Shown here piece after piece: positions 43,948 through 54,200 of a DNA stretch of 64,000 nucleotides (positions within the stretch are counted from its first letter, which is position 1; each line of letters starts with the position of its first letter). The notes under the pieces were generated by a model. That model saw only the letters and a program-made list of their open reading frames with translations, was not told the DNA's origin and searched no databases. The DNA is from JAVVSR01 sp036654095 (lineage in GTDB: Bacteria; Bacillota; Clostridia; Christensenellales; CAG-917). The position numbers were made by a program, and so were the translations under genes. The stretch is taken from the NCBI GenBank assembly GCA_036654095.1, contig JAVVSR010000003.1:62001-126000 (forward strand), given 5' to 3'.

Positions 43948-46153
43948 TAGTTTCCTCTGCAATAAATTCTTTTAACAAACTATTTCTTTTAGTAGTAGTA
44001 TTATTGTTGACCATATTTACCAAAGTTTGCCGAGTCCCTACAATCGAAACTAATCGTTTAGCGCGAGTAACTGCCGTATATAAAAGATTGCGAGTCATAA
44101 GCAAATTGTTTACCCCAACAAGCACAAGAATAACCGCTTCAAATTCAGAGCCTTGACTTTTATGTACAGAAACGGCATACGCTGGAATAATCTGGTCAAG
44201 GTCGCCAAATGAATAAACCGCCACTTTATTGTCCTCAAATGTAACGCTAAACTTCATATCTTGTTTGTTTATATCATTTATATATCCAATTTCTCCATTA
44301 AAAACCCCTCGTCCTACTTCATAATTATAATCGTTGTAGACTTTCCACTCAAGGTCATAATTGTTGACCGATTGCATAATTTTATCGCCAACTCGATAAT
44401 AATACTCACCCGAACGTATATCTTCGCCAAGAACCACATTTCGATTTAAGGCATCTCTCAAGCCCTTATTTAAATTTATTACCCCTGCTACACCTTTTTT
44501 CATCGGGCTTAAAACCTGAATATCCATTGGGTTAATTTTCAAATAATTGGGTATACGCTGAATACAAAGTTCACGTACGATATCAACTATATCACTTGGA
44601 TTATCGTTTTCAATAAAAAAGAAATCCTCGCTTTTATTGTTTAAAATAGGCATTTCGCCGTTATTTATGCGGTGCGCATTTGTAATAATTAAGCTGTTCT
44701 CCGACTGACGATATATGTGTGTCAAATATGTCACGGCAAATCGTTTGCTGAAAATTAAATCCGATAAAACATTGCCTGCGCCTACCGAAACAAGTTGGTC
44801 TTTATCGCCAACAAGAATAATACTACTTCCGTCACGGATTGCGCTTATTAAACTGCTAAAAACATACTCGTCTACCATACTTACTTCATCAACAATTACA
44901 ACGTCAACCGGCAAACGCGTTGACGCATTAAAGGTAAATACTCCGCCGCCATTTTTAAAGTCAAGGTCAAGCAGACGATGAATAGTCTTTGCTTGTTCGC
45001 TAGTGGCCTCGCTCATACGTTTTGCCGCGCGACCAGTTGGAGCGCATAAACTGTACGTGCGGTTCATCGCTTTTAGAATGAATAGCAAGCATTTAATAAT
45101 TGTCGTTTTGCCCGTACCTGGGCCACCCGAAATTATATGCACTCCGCTAATCAACGAATTGTTTACTGCTAAGCGTTGGTTTTCGTGTAATTTAATATTA
45201 TATACTTCTTCAAATTTACTAATTTCCTTTTCATAGTCGCACTGAGGAGCGCTATGACAATTTTCAATATGAATTAGCTTACGAGCAATATTGCGTTCAA
45301 TAATATAGTTGCCATAAAGCATAATTACACGCTTGCCGCCAACGGTATACGCCATCAATTCGGATAAAAACAACATATCTTCTATCTTGTCGACAACTTT
45401 TAAAACCATATCATTTTCAAATTCCAACAGATGTACTACATACTTTACCAACTCATCTTCAGGCAAATAAGTATGCCCTCTATTGCTTGCGGCTTCCTTC
45501 ATAATGTAGTTAATCCCTGCGCGGATACGGAAATCGCTGTCACGTTTCGCGTCAAGAAGCAAAGCAAGCCTATCCGCGGTGACAAACCCAACGCGGTCAA
45601 TATCATCAATTAGTTGATATGGATTTTCCTTAATAATTCTCTCGGTCAACTTGCCATATCTTTTATAAATTTTTAAAGCGAGATTTAACGAAATATCAAA
45701 ACGTTGCAAGTATAACAAAGTTTCTTGCATTTCTTTTTGCGAACTAAAGCTATTAGAAATTTCAACAGCGCGTTTATAACTAATTCCTTTTACTTTTGAA
45801 AGCAAATCGGGATGATGTTCAATAATTTCAAGCGAATGCGCACCGAAAGTTTTCACTATTGCAGACGCGGTAATTGCGCCAATACCGCGAAAAAATCCAC
45901 TTTTTAGATATTTTTCGATGTTGATAACATCGGTAGGCGGAAGTATTGTGCCAGATTCAGCCATAAATTGCAAACCGTGTTTTGTATGATATTTATAATC
46001 ACCGCTGAGTTCAACAGTAGCCCCAGCGTAAAGTTCAGGAAACGAACCAACCGCGGTTATAATTTCATTGTTGCAATTTAATTCCATAACGGTCCACCCG
46101 TTATCTAAATTTTGAAAAATAATTGAAACAATCTCCCCTTTGATAATCATCAA
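43916..46153 (-). CDS. recD2: RecD-like DNA helicase RecD2
   Basis: A 745-residue superfamily 1B helicase of the RecD2 type, without RecB/RecC partners. A long N-terminal OB/HhH region (1-320; GIGAITASAIVKTFG) precedes Walker A GGPGTGKT (343-350), VDEVSMVDEY and motif VI-type YTAVTRAK. RecD2 is a 5'-3' helicase for repair. It follows metK after 3 bases and precedes comFC. Confidence 0.95.
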   Translation of the reverse strand: MMIIKGEIVSIIFQNLDNGWTVMELNCNNEIITAVGSFPELYAGATVELSGDYKYHTKHGLQFMAESGTILPPTDVINIEKYLKSGFFRGIGAITASAIVKTFGAHSLEIIEHHPDLLSKVKGISYKRAVEISNSFSSQKEMQETLLYLQRFDISLNLALKIYKRYGKLTERIIKENPYQLIDDIDRVGFVTADRLALLLDAKRDSDFRIRAGINYIMKEAASNRGHTYLPEDELVKYVVHLLEFENDMVLKVVDKIEDMLFLSELMAYTVGGKRVIMLYGNYIIERNIARKLIHIENCHSAPQCDYEKEISKFEEVYNIKLHENQRLAVNNSLISGVHIISGGPGTGKTTIIKCLLFILKAMNRTYSLCAPTGRAAKRMSEATSEQAKTIHRLLDLDFKNGGGVFTFNASTRLPVDVVIVDEVSMVDEYVFSSLISAIRDGSSIILVGDKDQLVSVGAGNVLSDLIFSKRFAVTYLTHIYRQSENSLIITNAHRINNGEMPILNNKSEDFFFIENDNPSDIVDIVRELCIQRIPNYLKINPMDIQVLSPMKKGVAGVINLNKGLRDALNRNVVLGEDIRSGEYYYRVGDKIMQSVNNYDLEWKVYNDYNYEVGRGVFNGEIGYINDINKQDMKFSVTFEDNKVAVYSFGDLDQIIPAYAVSVHKSQGSEFEAVILVLVGVNNLLMTRNLLYTAVTRAKRLVSIVGTRQTLVNMVNNNTTTKRNSLLKEFIAEETNGEKTNSAKN

Positions 46154-46156
46154 TAG

Positions 46157-47329
46157 TTAATTAATCTCCTTAATGGCGCTTTGCAAAGCGTCTACTTTAT
46201 CAACCATTTCCCAACTAAATTCATTTCGACCAAGATGACCATAGTTTGATGTGTTTTTATAAATTGGTCGCCTTAAATTTAAATTATTTATAATTGATAC
46301 AGGACGAAAATCAAACACTTTATTTACAATTTCAACCAGTTTTTCATCAGGTACTATACCCGTACCATAACTGTTGATACTTACCGAAATTGGCCTAGCG
46401 CGCCCAATCGCATAAGCTAGCTCCAACTCACAACGTTTAGCGAGTTTTGCAGCAACAATGTTTTTACATACATATCTAGCCATATAAAGCCCGCTTCTGT
46501 CAACTTTTGTAGGGTCTTTGCCACTTAATGCGCCACCACCGTGCGCGCAATAACCGCCATATGTGTCAACAATTATTTTGCGTCCAGTTAATCCGCTATC
46601 GCCATTAGGGCCGCCTTTAACAAAACGACCTGTTGGATTAATATAATATTTTGTATCATTGTCAAGCCATTTTTTTGGAATGGCAACCTTAACAACTTTT
46701 TCAATAATATCATTTACAATTTGTTCGTGAGTGACATCTTCCGAATGTTGCGCCGACACAACTATCGTATCCACGCGGACAGGTACGTCGCCATCATATT
46801 CCACGGTAACTTGCGACTTCCCGTCTGGACGAAGATATTTAATTAAACCTAATTTTCTGACCTCGGTTAGCCTGCGGGTAAGTGCGTGCGCTAAAATAAT
46901 AGGTAGCGGCATAAGTTCGGCCGTTTCGTCAGTCGCGTATCCAAACATCATTCCTTGGTCGCCAGCGCCAATTTTATCGGCCATATCACCTTTAAATTCG
47001 GCAGCGTTATTTACACCCAAAGCGATGTCGGGCGACTGTTCATTTATTGTCGTCAGCACTGAACAGGTTTTGTAATCAAAACCCAACTCACTGCTGTCAT
47101 ATCCAATTTCTTTAATTGTTTCCCTAACAACGCTAGGGATATCGGTATAGCAATCTGCGCTTATCTCGCCCATAACCAAAACAAGCCCAGTAGTCGCGCA
47201 AACTTCGCACGCCACGCGCGCGTTCGCGTCCTTAGATATAATATCGTCTAAAATAGCGTCGGCAATTTGGTCGCAAACCTTATCAGGATGCCCCTCTGTT
47301 ACGCTTTCAGATGTAAATAGTCTTTTCAT
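46157..47329 (-). CDS. metK: S-adenosylmethionine synthetase
   Basis: A 390-residue MetK making SAM from methionine and ATP. It begins MKRLFTSESVTEGHPDKV; GAGDQGMMFGYA and GGGALSGKDPTKVDRS are the other signatures. The start at 47329 has GGAG six bases upstream; a longer frame adds 22 residues that match nothing. The leader has two hairpins, one directly ahead of the ribosome binding site. Downstream are recD2 and comFC. Confidence 0.97.
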   Translation of the reverse strand: MKRLFTSESVTEGHPDKVCDQIADAILDDIISKDANARVACEVCATTGLVLVMGEISADCYTDIPSVVRETIKEIGYDSSELGFDYKTCSVLTTINEQSPDIALGVNNAAEFKGDMADKIGAGDQGMMFGYATDETAELMPLPIILAHALTRRLTEVRKLGLIKYLRPDGKSQVTVEYDGDVPVRVDTIVVSAQHSEDVTHEQIVNDIIEKVVKVAIPKKWLDNDTKYYINPTGRFVKGGPNGDSGLTGRKIIVDTYGGYCAHGGGALSGKDPTKVDRSGLYMARYVCKNIVAAKLAKRCELELAYAIGRARPISVSINSYGTGIVPDEKLVEIVNKVFDFRPVSIINNLNLRRPIYKNTSNYGHLGRNEFSWEMVDKVDALQSAIKEIN

Positions 47330-47340
47330 AAATACTCCAT

Positions 47341-47369
47341 TTGGGTTAAAGTTTATGCCGCAAACCCAA
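47341..47369 (-). promoter_or_regulatory. Hairpin directly ahead of the metK ribosome binding site
   Basis: TTGGGTT/AACCCAA stem (7 pairs) around a 15-base loop, ending 1 to 2 bases before the ATGGAG ribosome binding site region on the minus strand. It could affect translation of metK. Confidence 0.45.
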
Positions 47370-47415
47370 TTTTTTATTTCGTACCTTTTAAACAAGCTAG
47401 CGCTAAATTAAAATC

Positions 47416-47466
47416 ATTCCCCTAGTTGAAAACACCGCCGTAAACGACGGAGTTTTCAGGGAAATT
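47416..47466 (-). promoter_or_regulatory. Large inverted repeat in the metK leader
   Basis: TTCCC, then TGAAAAC-A-CCG-C-CGT, a 4-base AAAC loop, GACGG-A-GTTTTCA and GGGAA form a long stem with a side bulge, 90 to 135 bases upstream of metK and 175 bases past rpoC. No T-run follows on the minus strand, so it is not a standard terminator; an RNA switch or processed 3' end of rpoBC are options. Confidence 0.5.
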
Positions 47467-47520
47467 TAATTTTTAGCACATAATCACATTTGTTAAACAA
47501 GCGCAACTGCATTAAAACAT

Positions 47521-47635
47521 AACAGCAATATTTACTTGCTTTAAATCATTTCGGTCACATTAACGCATTCAAGCTAACCTGCAAACTCAACATTAGTTTG
47601 AAAACATCAATATTTACTTGCCTTAAATTATTTTG
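47521..47635. repeat. Direct repeat pair between rpoC and metK
   Basis: A 33-base word (core CAATATTTACTTGC) at 47521-47553 recurs at 47603-47635 with 4 differences. The offset is 82 bases. No gene or mobile element explains it. Confidence 0.7.
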
Positions 47636-47640
47636 ACTTT

Positions 47641-50600
47641 TTAGTCAAAATCTTCCAAACCATAATCGAACTCTTTATCGTCAAAGTTACAAGTTACATT
47701 TGGCACGGGCTGTTCCATAACTGGTACGGTATTAATATTTTTATAAATTTTCATACCAGTACCCGCAGGTATTAATTTACCAATAATTACGTTCTCTTTT
47801 AAGCCACGTAACGGGTCAATTTTATTTTTTATAGCCGCATCTGTCAACACTCGAGCCGTTTCTTGGAATGATGCTGCCGATAAGAAACTTTCAGTCGCCA
47901 ACGCGGCTTTAGTAATGCCAAGTAATGTACGCTTAGCCTTAGCGGGTTCGCCGCCTTTTTCAAGCACTTTTTGGTTTTCTTCCTCATAAGTAAAGATATC
48001 TAAAAGTGTCCCGGGCAACATTTCGGTATCGCCTTGTGACTCAATTTTAACTTTTCTAAGCATTTGACGAACAATAACTTCAATATGCTTGTCATTAATT
48101 TCAACGCCTGACAAACGATAAGCCGATTGCACTTCTTTTGTTAAGTAATCTTGTACGCCCTTCACGCCACGCGCGCGGAGCATATCTTGCAAGTTGATTG
48201 AACCTTGTGTCAACGGGTCGCCCGGTTCCACCTTTGCGCCATCTTCAACACGCATTTTTGCGCCGTAAGGAATAGGATAAAGTTTTTCTTCGCCGTCTGA
48301 ACCAGTGATAACAATTTCGCGGTCGTTGTTTGAGCGCTTAATTGTACCGGTATTTTCGGCAATAACTGCTTGACCTTTAGGTTTCCTTGCCTCAAACAAC
48401 TCCTCAACACGAGGCAAACCTTGCGTAATATCGTCACCTGTTGCAACACCGCCCGTATGGAAGGTACGCATTGTAAGCTGAGTACCTGGCTCGCCGATTG
48501 ACTGCGCCGCAATGATACCGACAGCCTCGCCCAGTTTAACAGGATTACCGCTAGCCATATTTTTGCCATAGCACTTAGAGCAAATACCATAACGAGTTTT
48601 GCAACTTAAAATGCTTCGGATAAGAACTTCTTTAATGCCAATTTTTTGAATATAGTCTGCTTGGTCGGGAGAAATCATGGCGTCAGCTTCGACAATAATT
48701 TCGCCTGTTTCGGGATGGACAATAGGTTTAATTGTGTAGCGTCCGCTAATACGACTTGCAATACCTTCAATTTCGTTTTTACCATCAGCGATAGGAGTAA
48801 CGAGAACACCCTTAGTATCGCCACAATCTTGTTCGCTAACGATGACATCTTGAGAAACGTCAACAAGACGTCTTGTAAGATAACCAGAGTCGGCCGTTTT
48901 CAAAGCTGTATCTGCCAAACCTTTACGCCCACCGTGTGAAGAAATGAAGTATTCCAAAACCGATAAGCCTTCACGGAAGTTTGCTTTAACAGGAAGTTCA
49001 ATAGTACGACCTGAAGGGTCACTCATAAGTCCACGCATACCAGCAAGCTGTCTAATCTGTCCCATATTGCCACGCGCGCCTGAGTTAGCCATCATCCAAA
49101 CCGGATTAAAGTCATCGAGTTCATTCTTAAGCGCTTTTTCAACCATATCGGTTGCGTTACGCCAAGTTTTACAAACAGCTTCATAGCGTTCGTCCTCAGA
49201 CATTGTACCCCTGCGGAAACCTCTTTCAATACCTATTACCTTTTCCTCGGCATCGGCAACAATATCTTTTTTAGCGGCAGGAATATGCATATCAAATACA
49301 CTTGTTGTAATTGCGCTTATTGTCGAATATTTAAAGCCTAAGCTTTTAATATTATCGGCAACGGCGGCAGTTTCGGTAGCTCCCTTATATTTAAAGCAGT
49401 TATCAATAACCTTACTAAGTTCCTTTTTGCCGATAGCCTTTACGCTACTAAGCAAACCTTCAACCTCGAGTTCAAGCATATCCTCTGGGCATTCTCTTGG
49501 CACAAAGTGTAAATCTTGCGGAAGAATTTCATTAAATATCCACCTACCAATAGTAGTGTGTAACCTTTTTGTGTAATTTTTGCCGTCAATTTCTTTTGAA
49601 ACTCTAATATAAATTTTAGCCTGCAATGAAATATTGTTATTTCTGTAAGCAAGCATCGCCTCATTTGGAGAGCGGAAAATTTTGCCTTCGCCTAACGCGC
49701 CAGGACGAACGATAGTGAGGTAATAAGTCCCCATAACCATATCCTGTGTCAGTGAAATAATAGGACGTCCATCTGACAGTTTTAAAATATTATTTGTTGA
49801 AAGCATAAGAATACGCGCTTCTGCTTGAGCCTCAATCGACAACGGAACGTGAACTGCCATTTGGTCGCCGTCAAAGTCGGCGTTAAACGCGCCGCAAGCG
49901 AGAGGATGCAATTTAATTGCGCGACCCTCAACAAGCACGGGTTCAAACGCTTGAATACCAAGCCTATGTAGCGTTGGCGCACGGTTTAGAAGAACAGGAT
50001 GGTCCTTAATTACATCTTCTAAAATATCCCAAACTTGAGGTTTTGCGTTTTCAACAAATCGTTTTGCGCTTTTGATATTGTGGCAAAGATTTTTTTCAAC
50101 CAATTTATTCATAATAAACGGCTTAAATAATTCAATAGCCATTTCCTTAGGAAGACCACATTGATACAATTTAAGTTCAGGACCAACTACAATAACTGAA
50201 CGGCCAGAGTAGTCAACACGTTTGCCCAAAAGGTTTTGACGGAAACGACCTTGCTTACCACGAAGCATACTTGACAACGATTTCAATTCGCGATTGCCCG
50301 GGCCAGTTATCGCTTTTCCGCGACGGCCGTTATCGATAAGGGCATCAACGGCTTCTTGAAGCATACGTTTTTCGTTTCTAACAATAATGTCAGGCGCGCC
50401 CAATTCTTTAAGACGTTTTAAACGATTATTACGGTTAATAACACGACGATAAAGGTCATTTAAATCAGATGTTGCAAAACGTCCGCCATCTAACTGCACC
50501 ATAGGCCTTATTTCAGGGGGAATAACGGGAAGCACATCTAAAATCATCCAACTGGGATGATTTCCGCTAACACGGAAAGCCTCGACAATTTCAAGCCTTT

Positions 50601-51228
50601 TAACAGCGCGCAATCTTTTTTGACCAATGCTAGTGTTTATAATGTTTTTCAACATTTTGCTTTCTTCGGGCAAGTTTACATCGAGCAACAATTCTTTAAT
50701 TGCCTCGGCGCCCATAGCCGCGCGGAAAGAATTTGCGCCGTATTTTTCAATAAGCGCGCTATAATCGCGGTCGTTAAGAACCTGTTTCCTGTGAACTTCT
50801 GGACATTTGCCTGCGTCCAAAACAACATAGGATACAAAGTAAAGCACCTGTTCAAGTTCCTTCGGCGAAATATCAATCATCAAACTGATACGTGAAGGCA
50901 CGCCTCTAAAATACCAGATGTGCGATACGGGCGCAGCCAACTCAATGTGCCCCATACGCTCGCGACGAACCTTGCTTTTTGTAACTTCAACACCACATTT
51001 TTCACAAATAACACCCTTGTAGCGTATCCTCTTATATTTGCCGCAATGGCACTCCCAGTCACGTGTTGGCCCAAATATTCTTTCACAGAAAAGACCATCA
51101 CGTTCGGGTTTTTGTGTTCTATAATTTATTGTTTCGGGCTTCAAGACCTCGCCGTACGACCATTCCCTTATTTTTTCAGGGCTGGCAATACCGATTTGCA
51201 TTGAATCAAAACTACTTAACTCATACAT
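47641..51228 (-). CDS. rpoC: RNA polymerase subunit beta'
   Basis: A 1195-residue beta' subunit. The zinc ribbon C60, C62, C75 and C78 (CHC and CEKC) is at the N-terminus, the catalytic Mg-binding NADFDGD near residue 455, and the trigger loop/bridge helix region with FHTGGVATGDDITQGLPRVEELFEAR follows. No large lineage insert is obvious. It starts 14 bases after the rpoB stop with a GGAGG ribosome binding site. Confidence 0.99.
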   Translation of the reverse strand: MYELSSFDSMQIGIASPEKIREWSYGEVLKPETINYRTQKPERDGLFCERIFGPTRDWECHCGKYKRIRYKGVICEKCGVEVTKSKVRRERMGHIELAAPVSHIWYFRGVPSRISLMIDISPKELEQVLYFVSYVVLDAGKCPEVHRKQVLNDRDYSALIEKYGANSFRAAMGAEAIKELLLDVNLPEESKMLKNIINTSIGQKRLRAVKRLEIVEAFRVSGNHPSWMILDVLPVIPPEIRPMVQLDGGRFATSDLNDLYRRVINRNNRLKRLKELGAPDIIVRNEKRMLQEAVDALIDNGRRGKAITGPGNRELKSLSSMLRGKQGRFRQNLLGKRVDYSGRSVIVVGPELKLYQCGLPKEMAIELFKPFIMNKLVEKNLCHNIKSAKRFVENAKPQVWDILEDVIKDHPVLLNRAPTLHRLGIQAFEPVLVEGRAIKLHPLACGAFNADFDGDQMAVHVPLSIEAQAEARILMLSTNNILKLSDGRPIISLTQDMVMGTYYLTIVRPGALGEGKIFRSPNEAMLAYRNNNISLQAKIYIRVSKEIDGKNYTKRLHTTIGRWIFNEILPQDLHFVPRECPEDMLELEVEGLLSSVKAIGKKELSKVIDNCFKYKGATETAAVADNIKSLGFKYSTISAITTSVFDMHIPAAKKDIVADAEEKVIGIERGFRRGTMSEDERYEAVCKTWRNATDMVEKALKNELDDFNPVWMMANSGARGNMGQIRQLAGMRGLMSDPSGRTIELPVKANFREGLSVLEYFISSHGGRKGLADTALKTADSGYLTRRLVDVSQDVIVSEQDCGDTKGVLVTPIADGKNEIEGIASRISGRYTIKPIVHPETGEIIVEADAMISPDQADYIQKIGIKEVLIRSILSCKTRYGICSKCYGKNMASGNPVKLGEAVGIIAAQSIGEPGTQLTMRTFHTGGVATGDDITQGLPRVEELFEARKPKGQAVIAENTGTIKRSNNDREIVITGSDGEEKLYPIPYGAKMRVEDGAKVEPGDPLTQGSINLQDMLRARGVKGVQDYLTKEVQSAYRLSGVEINDKHIEVIVRQMLRKVKIESQGDTEMLPGTLLDIFTYEEENQKVLEKGGEPAKAKRTLLGITKAALATESFLSAASFQETARVLTDAAIKNKIDPLRGLKENVIIGKLIPAGTGMKIYKNINTVPVMEQPVPNVTCNFDDKEFDYGLEDFD

Positions 51229-51242
51229 ATATAATAAACCTC

Positions 51243-54200
51243 CTATTCATTAGAAGCATCATCATCAGACGCATCATCACTACTTTCCAATAAGCCGTCA
51301 GCCAAATCAACATCAGGCTGTGAGTCATCGTCTTTGTCGCCCTTGCTTCCATCATTAAAGCTTGCAAAAATATCGTTATCATAATCCAAGTCGCCACCAT
51401 CAAACAAGTCGTCCTTGAATAAGTCATCGCCATTCGTTTTATCGACGCTAAACAAGTCGTCAATATCAACTTCTGCAAATTCTTCATCTTTTTTAATGAC
51501 ATTAATATCTGGCTCAATATCGTCTTCTGAAAAATCACGAATTTTAACTTCGTCGTGTTCTGCAGTAAGAACTTTGACATCTAAGGCCAAACTCTGCAAT
51601 TCTTTAATAAGTACCTTAAACGATTCAGGTATGCCCGGCTCAGAAATATTGTTGCCCTTTACGATAGATTCATAAGTTTTAACACGGCCAACTACGTCAT
51701 CTGACTTAACGGTCAAAATCTCTTGCAATAGGTTGGCTGCGCCATAAGCGTATAAAGCCCAAACTTCCATTTCACCAAAACGCTGTCCGCCAAACTGAGC
51801 TTTACCACCCAAAGGCTGTTGTGTAACCAAACTGTAAGGACCTGTGCTTCTCGCGTGGATTTTATCATCAACCAAGTGAGCAAGTTTAAGCATATACATA
51901 TAGCCAACAGTAACACGGTTTTCAAACGGTTCACCTGTACGTCCATCATACAACTGAATTTTGCCGTCTGCTGGAAGCCCGTTTTCAATAAATAATGTTT
52001 TAATATCTTCTTCACTTGCGCCATCGAATACAGGAGTGGCAATTTTCCAGTCAAGCATTTTAGCAACCAAGCCTAAGTGAACTTCAAGTACTTGTCCGAT
52101 GTTCATACGTGAAGGAACGCCTAACGGGTTCAACACTATTTGCAACGGAGTACCATCTGCTCTAAATGGCATATCTTCAATAGGTAACACGCGTGAGATA
52201 ACACCCTTATTACCGTGACGACCAGCCATTTTATCGCCTACTGAAATTTTCCTCTTTTGAGCAATGTAAACACGAACTTGTTTATTTACTCCCGGGGATA
52301 GTTCATCCTTATTTTTACGAGTAAACACCTTAACGTCAACTATAATTCCGCCTTCGCCGTGAGGCACCCGCAATGAAGTATCACGAACTTCGCGCGCCTT
52401 GTCGCCGAATATAGCCCTAAGCAAGCGTTCTTCTGGAGTAAGCTCGGTTTCGCCCTTCGGGGTAACCTTACCAACCAAGATATCGCCGCTATGTACTTCT
52501 GCGCCAATCATAATGATACCATCTTCATCCAAAAACTTTAGCGCGTCGTCGGACAAGTTAGGAATATCACGCGTAATTTGTTCCTCTCCTAATTTTGTAT
52601 CGCGCGCCTCGCTTTCGTACTCCTCAATATGAATTGAAGTGAAAACGTCATCACGAACAAGCTCCTCTGAAATTAAAATAGCATCCTCATAGTTGTAACC
52701 TTCCCAACTCATAAAGCCAATTAAAATGTTTCGTCCAAGCGCAATTTCGCCATTATCGGTTGAGGGGCCATCTGCCAAAATCATACCTTTAGTAACTTTT
52801 TGACCACCGTAAACTATTGGTTTTTGATTTATGCAAGTACTTTGATTGCTTCGTACAAACTTCTGCGTATAGTAAACATCATCTTCGGCTTCGGTAGCGA
52901 CAACAATTTTATCTGCATCAACATATTTCACTACTCCGTCATTTTTAGCGATAATCAATACACCGCTATCATAAGCTATTTTATGCTCAATACCTGTTGC
53001 AATAATTGGAGCTTCTGGCCTTAATAGTGGCACTGCCTGACGCTGCATGTTAGAACCCATCAACGCGCGGTTTGTATCGTCATTTTCAAGAAATGGAATT
53101 AATGCAGTAGCAACAGAAACCAACTGTTTGGGCGATACGTCCATATAGTCGACATCAGCTACGTTTACCTCTTTAATATCCTCACGAATACGGCAAGTAA
53201 CACGCTTATTGATAAACTTACCGTTGTCGTCTAACGGCTCGTTAGCTTGCGCTATTGTATATTTATCTTCCTCGTCGGCAGGCATGTACCTAACTTCTTC
53301 AGTAACGATACCATCTGGCTTTATAACCCTGCGGTATGGCGACTCGATAAATCCATATTCGTCAATTCGCGCATAGGTACTTAATGATGTAATCAAACCA
53401 ATGTTTTGACCTTCAGGTGTTTCAATAGGACACATACGGCCATAGTGCGTGTGGTGTACGTCACGTACATCAAAGCTTGCGCGCTCACGGCTTAAACCGC
53501 CAGGCCCTAATGCTGATACTTTACGTTTGTGCGTAAGCTCGGCAATCGGGTTAGGTTGCTCCATAAACTGCGAAAGTTGTGAACTCCCAAAAAATTCTTT
53601 TATTGCGCTCGCTACGGGACGAATGTTAATTAATGATTGAGGCGAAATTTCCTTATTCTCCTGCGCGATTGACATTCTCTCTTTAATAACGCGTTCAAGT
53701 CTAAGCATACCCTTTCCAAATTGATGTTGCAAAAGTTCGCCAACTGAACGTACGCGACGATTTGACAAGTGGTCAATGTCATCTATAACACCTAAGCCAT
53801 AGTTAAGCCCAAGGTTGTAGGTAACGCTTCCCAAAATATCTTCCATAGTAATCGTGCCAACTACAAGATTGTTAATATTGTTTTTAATTGCCTGTATCCG
53901 CGCTTCATCGCCCTCAACTTCGCTAAATAATTTTTTCAAGTTAGGATAATAAACTTTTTCTAAAATTCCAAGTTCGCGAGGATTGCAATCGATAAAGGCA
54001 TCAAGGTCAACAGTGTTATTGCCAATTACCTTAAACTCAATTTTTTTACATACATCATTTGTGCCGTTTTTCTCAATATAATCAACATCAAGGAAAACTT
54101 CATTAACGGCATTATTTTGAATTGTCTTAGCCAAAACCTCATCAATCACTGTGCCTTTTTCAGCTAAAATCTCGCCAGTAACCAAACTAACGACATCACG

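Noticed and set aside
47330..47640. SAM-I (S-box) riboswitch ahead of metK
   Set aside because: The conserved GAGGGA and GCAACC-type core words of the S-box are missing.
51415..53640. Plus-strand open frames inside rpoB and rpoC
   Set aside because: They are mirrors of the highly biased coding strand, lack ribosome binding sites and match no protein family.
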